Notes: generated by a model not told the origin, from the sequence alone. 64,000 nt of DNA from Rheinheimera pleomorphica (GCF_011634895.1 NZ_SIRR01000007.1:372001-436000); one strand, 5' to 3'. Numbered from the stretch's first letter, positions 1 through 8,015 are shown. Numbers and translations: made by a program.

Positions 1-2
1 AA

Positions 3-1541
3 GGCGGCGAAGTCGAGATCACTGATGACAGCGCCTTTAGCAACCTGTTGGAGCAGCTGGCCGATTGTATTAAAGGTGGCAAAGCGCATTTGCCGGGCGC
101 CGTTATCGATTTAGCGCCGCTACACAGTGCACCGGATATGACCAGCGCCGAAGATAAGCTGCAAATTAAGCAGCAAATCGAGGCCTTAGAGCAAAGCTTG
201 CACACGCTTAACCAGCAAATTGAAGTAGCTGCCGATTTAGCCGGTAAAACCCGCGAAAAAGAGCGGCTGTATCAGGATATGCTGCAAGCTGAGCAGGACG
301 TAAAAGATTTCAGCCGCTACCAGCAAATGCGCCAATTGCTCGACGATCAGCAGCAGTTACAGGCCGCGCTGGAAGAGGAGGAAGCCAGTGTGCAAGGCCA
401 GCTGGATGAGGTGCAGCACAAGCTGGCCAGCCAGTCCGACCGGCGTAACCTGCTGAACAATAAGCTGGAGCAGTTAAAGCGGCAAAAAGAGCGCATTGAT
501 CAGGAAAAACGTGAGCGCCGCGACCACGAGCTGGAGCTATATAGCGGCCGTGTTACGCCTTATATGATTGATATCGTGTTGGATTTTGACAATTTAGCCG
601 ACAGTATCCGCAGTTTTAACAAAGACTGTCAGGAACTGCGCTTAACCGAGATGAATATCGCCAACACCTATCAGTTTATCTACAACGCTGGTATCACCAA
701 GTTTGAAACCGAAAGCGATACTGAGCTGAAGTACCAGAAGCTGATTGAGGCGTTCCATCATCTGGATAAAGAGCGTGATGCCATTGAGCGCCGCGCCCGG
801 GTAGCATTAACCGAAGTGGCCTCGACCTTAAAAGGCCTGCGCAACGATTTAAACCGGCTGCACCGCGAGCTTAACAGCTTTAACCGCGGCATCTGGCGTC
901 AGCAAATCTCTAACTTAAAAGACTTTAAGATAGAGATAGTCGACCGCAAATTGCTAGTTGGCCATATTGATACCATTTTAAGCACCTCTGAAGCCTACGA
1001 GCAGGGTGATACTTTCGATTTACTGGCTGGCAATACCCTGGCCGAGCGCGATATTAACGCTGCCCGTGATTATTTAGTACAAGCGGCCAGTGAAAAAGGC
1101 GGCTTAACATTGTCGGATTTATTTGATATCCGCTTTAAAGTGGTGAACCGCGCTGGCGAAGAAGAGTACTTCGACAAGATCGACTCGGCCGGTTCTAACG
1201 GCACCCGTATTACCATTAAGCTGCTGTGCGGTATGTTGTTTATCCGCCAGTTACTGGCCGAGCGCGAGCGTGGTAAATACCGTATTCCGATTTACATCGA
1301 CGAAGCGGCCGATATCGACCCGCATAACCAGCAGGCCATTATCGAAACTGCACTTAGCTTTGGCTTTGTGCCCATTTTTGCCTCGGTGAAACCACAAACC
1401 AGCTGCCGTTATATCGTGCCTATCCGCACCGTCGCCAACGGCGCACAAAACTGGGTAGATGAAAAAGACTGGATAATTTGCCAGCCAGTGCAGCAAGAAC
1501 TGCAGCCGGAAGAGGTTGAAGCTATGGCTGAAACGGTATAA
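3..1541 (+). CDS. SMC/Rad50-like coiled-coil ATPase, C-terminal part (5' end outside window)
   Basis: The frame is open from the left edge, so about 512 C-terminal residues are visible and the real start lies outside. Long stretches rich in Glu, Gln, Lys and Leu from about residue 45 to 165 look like an antiparallel coiled coil. Near the C-terminus, SAGSNGTRITIKLL resembles the ABC signature helix region of SMC-type ATPases, and RIPIYIDEAADIDPHNQQ looks like a Walker B strand with the catalytic acidic pair followed by a D-loop-like segment. The expected role is ATP-driven DNA binding or repair/condensation in the cytoplasm. I cannot assign it to MukB, MksB, RecN or a defence-system SMC without the N-terminus. 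Its last 38 codons are duplicated at about 4.53-4.65 kb. Confidence 0.6.
   Translation, partial: GGEVEITDDSAFSNLLEQLADCIKGGKAHLPGAVIDLAPLHSAPDMTSAEDKLQIKQQIEALEQSLHTLNQQIEVAADLAGKTREKERLYQDMLQAEQDVKDFSRYQQMRQLLDDQQQLQAALEEEEASVQGQLDEVQHKLASQSDRRNLLNNKLEQLKRQKERIDQEKRERRDHELELYSGRVTPYMIDIVLDFDNLADSIRSFNKDCQELRLTEMNIANTYQFIYNAGITKFETESDTELKYQKLIEAFHHLDKERDAIERRARVALTEVASTLKGLRNDLNRLHRELNSFNRGIWRQQISNLKDFKIEIVDRKLLVGHIDTILSTSEAYEQGDTFDLLAGNTLAERDINAARDYLVQAASEKGGLTLSDLFDIRFKVVNRAGEEEYFDKIDSAGSNGTRITIKLLCGMLFIRQLLAERERGKYRIPIYIDEAADIDPHNQQAIIETALSFGFVPIFASVKPQTSCRYIVPIRTVANGAQNWVDEKDWIICQPVQQELQPEEVEAMAETV
1407..1520 (+). repeat. Direct repeat copy 1 (3' end of ATPase gene)
   Basis: These 114 bp align without gaps to 4534-4647 with 11 mismatches (about 90% identity, counted by hand). 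Nine of the 11 differences are synonymous. The repeat lies inside the intact ATPase gene and marks the left side of the hipBA-bearing insert. Confidence 0.9.
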
Positions 1542-1960
1542 CAGTAAAATGAATTGTGATTAAAATCTTAATTGACAGAACGACACCCAGACCCTAGACT
1601 TGCAACCAATATGACCGGCGCCTCTGCATTTATGTACGCGTCGGTTCTCATTTCTGAAATCCGTTCAACCATTCAATAGCTCCTTCAACTGCGCCAAAAT
1701 CTTGCAGGGTCAACATGTCATTTCTGGTAGTGGGAAAATCATTCATCAATACGAATTTTAATATCGCTGCTGTCCTGAGCTTACGCAGTATGCTTATCTA
1801 ACTTAGCGAGCGCTCCAAGAAAATAGCTGTAAAATCTGATTCTCAATTAAGTAACGTTATTGTATCTATTCGCGTCTAAATTTCGTGTGTTCAGATCGGG
1901 CGGTATGTGTACGCATCGCTATAGTGGATTTGTAGCAGCTAAGTTAGTAAGGAAAAAAGT
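1542..1960. other. 419-bp gene-poor spacer at left end of the insert
   Basis: I see no convincing gene, terminator or RNA here. The stretch is AT-richer than the flanking ATPase gene. One short minus-strand frame (1746 down to 1648, 32 codons from ATG, with no stop for about 17 codons upstream) has gene-like composition and could be a remnant, but I recognise nothing in it. The last 12 bases carry the AAGGA ribosome-binding site of the next gene. Confidence 0.5.
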
Positions 1961-2650
1961 GTGTCGTTAAAGGATCAGAAAGTCAGAAAAGTATACCCCA
2001 CGTTTACAATTGCCTGTGGGCCGAAGAGCGCCGTGCTTTTTATACTGGCACATGCTGCAACCTTAATGCTGCTATTTAAGTATGGTTTAGTCTACTTTCC
2101 GAATGCATATGCAGAAATAGGGTTGGAAAGGTTTTCTGATATCGACAAGCTTATATTTGCAGGATTGACATCCTTGGTTGGCTATATGCTATTGGAATTC
2201 TTATTCACTGTTGTGTTTATAAAGAAAATCAGCAAACCCTTGGTCCTAAGTAATGATTACCTGATTATTCCGTCGTGGGCGATACGAAACTCAAATGTCG
2301 GCAAAACTAAGCAATCACTTCGAATTGCAATTGATGATATCTCTAATATATCAACGCGTTTATCTCATATATCAAAACTACCACTATTGCGGTTTGCTAC
2401 GCCTTTTCAGATGCTTTTAACCTTGAATATGGGCACCAGCAAAGTAACGCTTGATCTAAAACACGCGGGATTCTTTCAGCCCATTCATAGCTGGCTAAAA
2501 AATATAAGGGTTCCGGTAGATAGGAGTGCATCAAGTCAGCAACCTCATCTGAATCGGGGCAATTTCAATAGCGTGGCTTTGGCCTGTATTGGTCTTTCAT
2601 TAATGATGGCTTTTGTTATGCCACTAGTACTTTGGACATTTAGTCCATAG
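1961..2650 (+). CDS. Unknown membrane protein in the insert
   Basis: A 229-residue protein that I do not recognise. It starts with GTG, supported by AAGGA seven bases upstream. Hydrophobic segments lie at about residues 25-47, 66-88 and 205-227, so it is probably an inner-membrane protein with three helices. The central 90-190 part is polar and may be cytoplasmic, in the style of small PH-like or DUF membrane proteins. Codon use and AT-richness differ from the surrounding chromosome and match a transferred segment. It is convergent with hipA, whose stop codon is 11 bp away. It may be cargo of the insert; no function can be given. Confidence 0.6.
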   Translation: MSLKDQKVRKVYPTFTIACGPKSAVLFILAHAATLMLLFKYGLVYFPNAYAEIGLERFSDIDKLIFAGLTSLVGYMLLEFLFTVVFIKKISKPLVLSNDYLIIPSWAIRNSNVGKTKQSLRIAIDDISNISTRLSHISKLPLLRFATPFQMLLTLNMGTSKVTLDLKHAGFFQPIHSWLKNIRVPVDRSASSQQPHLNRGNFNSVALACIGLSLMMAFVMPLVLWTFSP

Positions 2651-2661
2651 ATAATTGCTGG

Positions 2662-3987
2662 CTAAAAAGCTTCCCGTAAAACGTCATTAAACTGGCGGCT
2701 TTGTTGTAGAAAGTAGTCACAGCGTTGCAAAGTGAGCTGGGTTAAGTTTTTTATATGAGCTTGCTGTTCGACGGTAAGTTGGTCTGTACTAAAATCCAGT
2801 TGGTTAGCCAGGCTCTGGCAGCGTATAGCCAGTAAGTCCAGACGACGCTTAATCAGTGCCGGTTTGAGGTCAACCTCGTCTGCAAATGTCAGTAAGTCGT
2901 ATGCGGTGATAGTATTGATATCGAAGTTGTCGCCAACTGCCATGGCCAAATCAGTGTTAAGTTGAGGGTGTTGCTCTGCTTCATACAGTATGGAAACCAA
3001 ATCATAAAACGGGCTAAGGTTCATGCCGCTGCGGCCAACAAAAAAACTAATATTTTTACCGTGCGCATCACTATTGCCAATAATCAGATTAAACAGTAAC
3101 CAGTCGAGCATTTTTTGGATGGTTAGCAATGGCACAGCAGTAAGACGGGCAAATGAAATGAGCTTACTCAAACTTACGCCATCTCTGATATTGGCAACGT
3201 CGCGATCATCGCCAAACTGGCGTTCGTACTTATATTCAGGAGGTAAATCTAATGCCTGGCAAGCATCAATCATATGGTGTTTGCTGACGCCATGTTCAGA
3301 ACGTTTGCGGTCAAATCGGGTAACCAACAGAGCATGGTGACCACCAAAATGCCGTTGTTGCACTTCAGCAACATCAATGCCAACTGCGGCGGCCAAACGC
3401 ATGCAAAACAATTCATTTACGATGATACTGCGATAGTTGGCAGCAGAGAATTTTACAATATGCGTGCTGGAGTAGTTGCCATCAGCCAGCGATAGTTGCT
3501 GGTTTTCATCAACATATACATTTAACTTGTTTTGCACACCGGCAACGGATAGCCGGAACTTACCGTCCCAGTACACCAGTTGACTTGTGTCCTGGCTGCT
3601 AAGGCGCTCAGCCAGTTCTGCGTCCGTAATTGGCCGAAGTTTGCTGACGACATTTGCAGGCTCTCTGTTATGAAACGATAGAGCGCCGGCGGTTTCAGCC
3701 CCAATGGCTTTAAGGATGGCAAGCACATTATCTTTGGATAACCGCTCGTAACTCAGCAAACTACTTAAAGCGTCACCTTCAGGGAGCAGGTTTTTCAGGA
3801 AGTTGATCAAGGTGTCAGATGATACAGTTTGCTGAAAACCTATATGTGGCGAAATGGCAAAGCCTTGCGCTAACCAGTTGGCTGCATAATTAAACTGGCA
3901 TTTGCCTGGCGACATGAATGTCAACTCACCAACCAGACTAGAATTGGCATAGACGTTTAGTTTGGGCAGGTTATCAGAGCCAGTCAT
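2662..3987 (-). CDS. hipA: HipA-type serine/threonine kinase toxin
   Basis: The 441 residues match the usual length of HipA kinases. An N-terminal HipA_N-like domain (residues 9-105) is followed by the HipA_C kinase fold. RLSVAGVQNK at 145-154 corresponds to the flexible loop that carries the regulatory autophosphorylated serine in E. coli HipA (here probably Ser147). NSDAHGKN at 305-312 contains catalytic Asp307, and SPFYDL at 325-330 contains the metal-binding Asp329. Known family members phosphorylate aminoacyl-tRNA synthetases (GltX in E. coli) and cause growth arrest or persistence; the target here is unknown. The gene overlaps hipB by 14 bp, so the two are translationally coupled. All key residues are present, so it looks active. 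Confidence 0.92.
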   Translation of the reverse strand: MTGSDNLPKLNVYANSSLVGELTFMSPGKCQFNYAANWLAQGFAISPHIGFQQTVSSDTLINFLKNLLPEGDALSSLLSYERLSKDNVLAILKAIGAETAGALSFHNREPANVVSKLRPITDAELAERLSSQDTSQLVYWDGKFRLSVAGVQNKLNVYVDENQQLSLADGNYSSTHIVKFSAANYRSIIVNELFCMRLAAAVGIDVAEVQQRHFGGHHALLVTRFDRKRSEHGVSKHHMIDACQALDLPPEYKYERQFGDDRDVANIRDGVSLSKLISFARLTAVPLLTIQKMLDWLLFNLIIGNSDAHGKNISFFVGRSGMNLSPFYDLVSILYEAEQHPQLNTDLAMAVGDNFDINTITAYDLLTFADEVDLKPALIKRRLDLLAIRCQSLANQLDFSTDQLTVEQQAHIKNLTQLTLQRCDYFLQQSRQFNDVLREAF

Positions 3988-4243
3988 TATTGCCTTCCGC
4001 TGCTTTTACTTGCAGTTCTATGCCCCATAACGCCAATACGGTAAATAAAGTCTCTGCCCGCACATTGCCCGCGTCTTTTTCAATATTCTGATATGTCTGC
4101 TTGGATAGTCCAAATAAGAGGGCGGCGTCAGCAATAGAGACACCCATAGAAGTGCGTTTATATCGCACTAACTGACTTAACGACGCCAATGTTACTGGCT
4201 GTTGTATATCCGGTTTATCAGTTGGCATAACCCGCTTTGCCAT
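3974..4243 (-). CDS. hipB: HipB-type HTH antitoxin
   Basis: A small helix-turn-helix protein of the Cro/CI/HipB type. LSQLVRYKRTSMGVSIADAALLFGLSKQ is the N-terminal half of an HTH_3 domain, followed by KQTYQNIEKDAGNVRAETLF. I chose ATG at 4243 (89 residues) because AGGTGG sits five to six bases before it; a GTG at 4252 is in frame but overlaps that site. HipB proteins neutralise HipA and repress their own operon by binding palindromes. Three matching palindromes lie directly upstream (4291-4419). It is encoded before the toxin and overlaps it by 14 bp. Confidence 0.9.
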   Translation of the reverse strand: MAKRVMPTDKPDIQQPVTLASLSQLVRYKRTSMGVSIADAALLFGLSKQTYQNIEKDAGNVRAETLFTVLALWGIELQVKAAEGNNDWL

Positions 4244-4290
4244 AAATTCCACCTTATAGCTGCAATAAGCATTGTCGCTGTGATCTGCAT

Positions 4291-4419
4291 ATTAATCCTA
4301 AATAGTTAGGATTAATAGAGGTAACATTGCACGTTTAATATATAATCCTATAAAAGTAGGACTATATGAAAAATACAACAAATTTCAAATAAAATCCTAA
4401 ATTGATAGGATTTTATTTG
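4291..4419 (-). promoter_or_regulatory. Triple palindromic operator of hipBA
   Basis: Three inverted repeats share the frame AATCC-N10-GGATT. Operator 1 (4291-4316) has perfect 11-bp arms, ATTAATCCTAA and TTAGGATTAAT. Operator 2 (4344-4363) is imperfect, with GGACT on one side. Operator 3 (4386-4419) has perfect 14-bp arms starting CAAATAAAATCC. Their centres are at 4303.5, 4353.5 and 4402.5, so they are 50 and 49 bp apart. E. coli HipB uses a comparable layout, TATCC-N8-GGATA, in several copies. The 278-bp region between hipB and the ATPase fragment holds nothing else that I recognise. Confidence 0.85.
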
Positions 4420-4530
4420 AAGATCAGGAAGGGTAAAACTACAGTAATTCGGGTTTATGCAACAATTTAGTTTGCGGTGTTAGTTTTTAATAATCTTGTA
4501 CAGAAATTAATTGCAGATAATTTTGCTTAT

Positions 4531-4668
4531 GGCCGCTATATTGTACCCATCCGCACCGTCGCCAACGGCGCACAAAACTGGGTGGATGAAAAAGACTGGA
4601 TAATCTGCCAGCCGCTGCAGCAAGAATTGCAGCCGGAAGTGGTAGAAATTGAAGTAGAGCCAGCTTAA
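4531..4668 (+). pseudogene. Orphan 3' fragment of the SMC-like ATPase gene (direct repeat copy 2)
   Basis: From 4534 to 4647 the sequence repeats the last codons of the ATPase gene at 1407-1520 with 11 mismatches in 114 bp. The frame ends in a stop at 4668 and is followed at once by a strong terminator. A start could be read further upstream (about 4477), but those 18 codons show no similarity to the ATPase, so it is a fragment rather than a gene. It probably marks the original 3' end of the ATPase locus, displaced by the insert. Confidence 0.85.
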
Positions 4669-4670
4669 TA

Positions 4671-4698
4671 AAAAAACGCCGCGAAAGCGGCGTTTTTT
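4671..4698 (+). terminator. Rho-independent terminator
   Basis: A perfect 12-bp stem, AAAAAACGCCGC and GCGGCGTTTTTT, closes a GAAA tetraloop and runs into T residues. It follows the stop of the ATPase 3' fragment by two bases. It is symmetric enough to work in both directions and could also stop transcripts of the minus-strand gene ending at 4724. Confidence 0.93.
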
Positions 4699-4723
4699 TA
4701 TTATGATTTTTATCAGCTAAGCA

Positions 4724-5578
4724 TTAGTAATTCGCGATAAGGTAGGCAATCAAGCCAAGATTTGTCAGCACCATAGCCTGGCCTGCACGCAGCAAAGATA
4801 TGTAGCCGCAACGTATTGCTTGCTCTGTGTATGCACCGATAAGTACTTTCCATTGCATAACGATAACCATAGGAATTACTAAAGCCCCCCGATGGTTGTG
4901 TTTCATCATGCCATCAAGGGTTTTTGAGCCATATGAACCATCTGGATATAAGCTGGGGATCAACATCATGCCAAGATATAGCGCTAATACCGGCCAGTTA
5001 AGCAAACCAATCACAATCAGCATACCGATTTGTCCGTTAGACATTTCTTGCTGTTCCGTAGGATGTTTGATACTAAACACTTGCAATGTTGCACAGTTAT
5101 TTTGACAAAGTATGCCGCGATCAGGCATCAGATACAGCGTTAAAATAACGCCACGCAGCGTTTTCAAGTGTACCTGTGTGACATAATTGGGCCGGTAAAA
5201 GCCGCTAAAAGTATGTTGCAATAAGTTTATTGCCAGTATATCCCGCTCGTTGCCGTCCAGCGCCCAGGCAGAGATTTCGGTGAAGTAATCGGCCGGTAAG
5301 TCCGTTCTGTCACGATTCACAAGGGTTCTTGCCGGGATAAAGTAAGTTCCAGCCAATTGATTAAGCCACTGATAACCCCTGGCGGGAACCAGAATATGGC
5401 CTGATATATCGCAGCTAATATTAAACGACCTTAACAAGTGCTTGCCGCGTATTTGCGGTTTTGTCTGGGCATGTTCGTTGGCGCAATTTTGTGTTAAAGA
5501 CTGGGCTTCAGCGCTGCCAAAATTTAAAACAGCTGATAAGAGGATGCCGAAGAAAAGAAAATGATAAAAATTGGCCAT
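4724..5578 (-). CDS. Unknown exported membrane protein
   Basis: A 284-residue protein that I do not recognise. Residues 1-25 form a signal peptide ending in SAEA. The next 150 residues are polar with several cysteines (for example CANEH, ISCDIS, and CQNNC near 160), which suggests a disulfide-bonded periplasmic domain. Hydrophobic segments at about 185-208, 232-250 and 262-282 suggest a membrane-embedded C-terminal half. The start follows AGGG by about six bases. It stands alone, convergent with the ATPase fragment. Confidence 0.6.
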   Translation of the reverse strand: MANFYHFLFFGILLSAVLNFGSAEAQSLTQNCANEHAQTKPQIRGKHLLRSFNISCDISGHILVPARGYQWLNQLAGTYFIPARTLVNRDRTDLPADYFTEISAWALDGNERDILAINLLQHTFSGFYRPNYVTQVHLKTLRGVILTLYLMPDRGILCQNNCATLQVFSIKHPTEQQEMSNGQIGMLIVIGLLNWPVLALYLGMMLIPSLYPDGSYGSKTLDGMMKHNHRGALVIPMVIVMQWKVLIGAYTEQAIRCGYISLLRAGQAMVLTNLGLIAYLIANY

Positions 5579-5664
5579 CCATGCCCTGAAAGTAGTAAAA
5601 AACGCCGCGCAGAAGATACATTGTATTTACAACTTTTTCCAGCAAATGCAGACAACTTTGCGGC

Positions 5665-5979
5665 CTAGCGGGTTGGTAAGATTAGCTTTTGTTCTGCAAT
5701 CACCTGCCGAAATCGCTCTGAGGTAGTCGCCCAGTCAACTAAATCCAATTTCCATGGCAGGTCTGACTCGCTAAAGGCTTCTGCGACCTCTGCCAACAAT
5801 GCCAACGGTAAAGGTGTATCACTGACAATAGCTAAATCTAAATCCGAGTAGGGTTTGGCATTGCCTTTTACCCGTGAGCCAAAAGCCCACACTTCGTATT
5901 GTGGCAGGTAGCGCTGCAAAATGGCGTTAACCTGCTGCCATTCGCTATCGCTGAGCTGTAACCCTGCAGGTTTAGCCAC
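5665..5979 (-). CDS. mntA: MntA-like nucleotidyltransferase antitoxin
   Basis: A 104-residue minimal nucleotidyltransferase. The diagnostic motif GS-X10-D-X-D is complete: Gly34-Ser35, then Asp46 and Asp48 in SDLDLAIV. In the HepT/MntA (type VII) systems studied in Shewanella, MntA transfers AMP groups to a tyrosine of the HEPN toxin and so silences it. The gene overlaps hepT by 8 bp and follows it in the same order as in known pairs. A fragment of a second copy is found near 7.77-7.82 kb. A non-toxin role, as in HI0073/HI0074 pairs, remains possible. Confidence 0.85.
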   Translation of the reverse strand: MAKPAGLQLSDSEWQQVNAILQRYLPQYEVWAFGSRVKGNAKPYSDLDLAIVSDTPLPLALLAEVAEAFSESDLPWKLDLVDWATTSERFRQVIAEQKLILPTR

Positions 5980-6382
5980 GGGCCAGGCGCTCGGTTAATT
6001 GTGTGGCCAGAAACTGCGCCTCAGCAAGAAAGGCCGGTATGCCGGCGACCACCTGCAACGCTATATCTTCATCATAGGTGTGGCTGGTTTTGCTGCGCAT
6101 ATCCCGATAGCCGCGCCAGGCCGGCCAGTCGCCTTGCAGCAGGCCTTGCTCGTTGGCGGTGCGGATCAAATCAGCAAAGGGCATCACATCAAACTGATCG
6201 GGCGAAGCGGAGCTTTGTTCAAGATAACGTTTTAACATTTTGTGGCTGATTTCATAAGTAAACTCAAAGCGCTGTACCAGGCCATCCCGAATTTGAATAT
6301 CGCTGATATCCTGCTGGTAACGCTGCCAGCCTTCTTGCAGGCGGGCAATAGCATTCAGTAACGGGCTGATATCCAATAACAT
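5972..6382 (-). CDS. hepT: HepT-like HEPN toxin (HI0074 family)
   Basis: A 136-residue all-helical HEPN-family protein. The RX4HXY motif of HEPN ribonucleases is intact as Arg96-SKTS-His101-Thr-Tyr103. The tyrosine of this motif is the residue AMPylated by MntA in described systems. The N-terminal part (FEFTYEISHKMLKRYL) is typical of the HI0074 subgroup, historically called nucleotidyltransferase substrate-binding proteins. It is the first gene of a two-gene unit with mntA (8-bp overlap). The expected action is cleavage of RNA in the cytoplasm when free of MntA. A decayed paralogue lies 1.4 kb away. Confidence 0.85.
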   Translation of the reverse strand: MLLDISPLLNAIARLQEGWQRYQQDISDIQIRDGLVQRFEFTYEISHKMLKRYLEQSSASPDQFDVMPFADLIRTANEQGLLQGDWPAWRGYRDMRSKTSHTYDEDIALQVVAGIPAFLAEAQFLATQLTERLARG

Positions 6383-6570
6383 AGATTAATCCTGTAAGCG
6401 GCAAAGCGGTTTGCTGCTTAGCTTAACGTAGTGCAGTTATGCTTGCCAGCATAGCTGTTTAACAACACGTCAACTCGGCCATGTCACCGGTATCAAAACC
6501 AGAACGTTAGCTGGGGGATGGCCAGACACTGCAAGCGCTTAAGCGATTTACCTCTCCAGAGCTTCAACGT

Positions 6571-7380
6571 TTGCAGCAAGTTGCGCAAGAGTATGACGAA
6601 CTAACTGTTGCACTTGCCTTTGTATCTGAAGAATTGATAAAGCCGGTTATGCAGTTGTTGGATAAGTATGGCACGACAGCTACAGGTGCCATCGTCGGTG
6701 CAGCTAACAGTAAATACACTGTATTTCAACGCTCTATAGTACGTTATCAGCAAGCCTTGTTAGACTTGCACGAAGCTAGCCAGGCTAAAGCTCAAGCGAG
6801 TGGTGCCAGAACAAAAGGCGCACATAATGCGGTAATTGCTGCTAAAGAATTCCATGCAAGGCGGATGCATGCTGAAATGAACCTGCAGTTCAAAACTCAG
6901 TTACAACGCTATGCAGCTAACTTAGGTGCTAGTGCTAAACGTTCAGTATTGCTCAACGCAGAGCGTGGCATTAATGTTGCGCGCAGTGGCCGTAGCAATC
7001 AACGCAATGGTCAAACGCTGCGCTTTGCCAATAGTCAGCAGGTTGCTACGGTCAAGCGTTTTGTTAATGACTCGCAAATGTTAGGGCGTGGCATTTTGGC
7101 GTTGGATTTGGGCTTGCGCGGTATTAAAGTCTATAGCGCCGACAACCGAGGGCGTGAAGGTGTTTCTCAGTTTGCGGGTTTTTTGGCAAGTGCTGGTACT
7201 GGTGCTTTGGTTGCTTTGGGGACAAGATCTATAGGTATAGCGTTAATGCTGACACCACTAGGGTGGAAAGTATTAATTGGTGCTGCGATAGTGGGCGGCT
7301 TTATGGCTGCATCATATGCTGACAATGACTTCCAAGATAGAGCAGGTCGGATTTATGACCGAATTTCAGGGCGAAAATAA
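6571..7380 (+). CDS. Toxin-like protein with glycine-rich membrane hairpin, possibly 5'-truncated
   Basis: About 269 residues from a TTG at 6571. The same frame is open from 6511, just after a TAG at 6508-6510, and continues in frame up to an ATG at 6481, so the natural N-terminus may have been lost to a nonsense change. Residues 1-190 are mostly helical and charged. Residues 205-250 are Gly/Ala/Leu-rich (SQFAGFLASAG, LMLTPLGWKVLIGAAIVGGF) and could insert into a membrane, followed by a short basic tail. No ribosome-binding site supports any start. The stop overlaps the next gene's ATG by one base, and that gene encodes a membrane protein. I infer a pore-forming effector-like protein, but I recognise no named family. 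Confidence 0.45.
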   Translation: MQQVAQEYDELTVALAFVSEELIKPVMQLLDKYGTTATGAIVGAANSKYTVFQRSIVRYQQALLDLHEASQAKAQASGARTKGAHNAVIAAKEFHARRMHAEMNLQFKTQLQRYAANLGASAKRSVLLNAERGINVARSGRSNQRNGQTLRFANSQQVATVKRFVNDSQMLGRGILALDLGLRGIKVYSADNRGREGVSQFAGFLASAGTGALVALGTRSIGIALMLTPLGWKVLIGAAIVGGFMAASYADNDFQDRAGRIYDRISGRK

Positions 7381-7766
7381 TGAAAGATATTCCAATATGG
7401 TATGACCTATTGGTAATTAGCTTTTTGTTGTCGGCAACAATTGCTTACCCAATTGTTGCGCTATTTGTGACCCGACCAATCCAGCGCAAATTGCGACAAA
7501 CTAATCAGGATTATCTCAGCCAATGGGTGATCCCACCATTTCAAAGCATTTTTTACGCTGGTGCAGTGTTAATACCGATGACGCGCTGGCGGCATGAAAA
7601 TAATAAGCACATGGTTGACACCGATGAACTGGTACGGAAAGCAGCAACGCCGTTGCAGTGGTGGTTGTCACTATGGTGGTTTGCGAGTACTTGCACCATG
7701 GTGCTTTTAATCTTCCTCCCGCCATTGCTAAAATTTTTAGGGCTGTGGTCCTTAGACGGTGGCTAG
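7380..7766 (+). CDS. Small membrane protein, candidate immunity protein
   Basis: A 128-residue protein with hydrophobic segments at about residues 8-30, 53-66 and 92-122, so two or three membrane helices. ATG overlaps the preceding stop (TAATG), which implies coupled translation. Small inner-membrane partners encoded just after membrane-active toxins usually protect the producer; that role is inferred here from context only. The gene ends against the remains of a second mntA/hepT locus. Confidence 0.5.
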   Translation: MKDIPIWYDLLVISFLLSATIAYPIVALFVTRPIQRKLRQTNQDYLSQWVIPPFQSIFYAGAVLIPMTRWRHENNKHMVDTDELVRKAATPLQWWLSLWWFASTCTMVLLIFLPPLLKFLGLWSLDGG

Positions 7767-8006
7767 CAATCACTTGCCGGAACCGCTTTGACGTTGTTGC
7801 CCAATTTACTAAGTCCACTTTCGCTCTTTTAACTGAGCCGCCAGAAATTCTGCTTCGCTGAAAAAAGCCGGTATACCGGCGACTAACTGTAACGCTATAT
7901 CTTCATCTAAGGTGAGGGTAGTTTTACTGCGCATATCTCTATAACCGCGCCTGGCCGCCAGTCGCCTTGTAGCAGCCCTTGCCAGCGTTGTCAGGAACGA
8001 ATAAAC
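7764..8006 (-). pseudogene. Decayed second copy of hepT-mntA
   Basis: The minus strand at 7818-7764 reads DLVNWATTSKRFRQVIA, matching the C-terminus of intact MntA (DLVDWATTSERFRQVIA). Directly beside it, about 7960-7819, the frame reads RGYRDMRSKTTLTLDEDIA and continues through LVAGIPAFFSEAEF, matching the C-terminal third of HepT. The middle of mntA is deleted, a frameshift precedes the hepT part, and the catalytic RSKTSHTY motif has become RSKTTLTL, so His and Tyr are lost. It has the same orientation as the intact pair at 5.7-6.4 kb, which suggests an old tandem duplication. Confidence 0.85.
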
Positions 8007-8015
8007 CAGTGCCTG

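Noticed and set aside
1251-1496. Minus-strand open frame of 81 codons
   Set aside because: It lies wholly inside the ATPase gene on the other strand, has no ribosome-binding site and no recognisable content.
1648-1746. Minus-strand 32-residue frame in the 419-bp spacer
   Set aside because: The composition is gene-like, but there is no ribosome-binding site or recognisable family; kept only as a note in the spacer entry.
4477-4530. Possible start of a small gene leading into the ATPase fragment
   Set aside because: The frame is open, but the first 18 codons share nothing with the ATPase, and the rest is explained by the duplicated 3' end.
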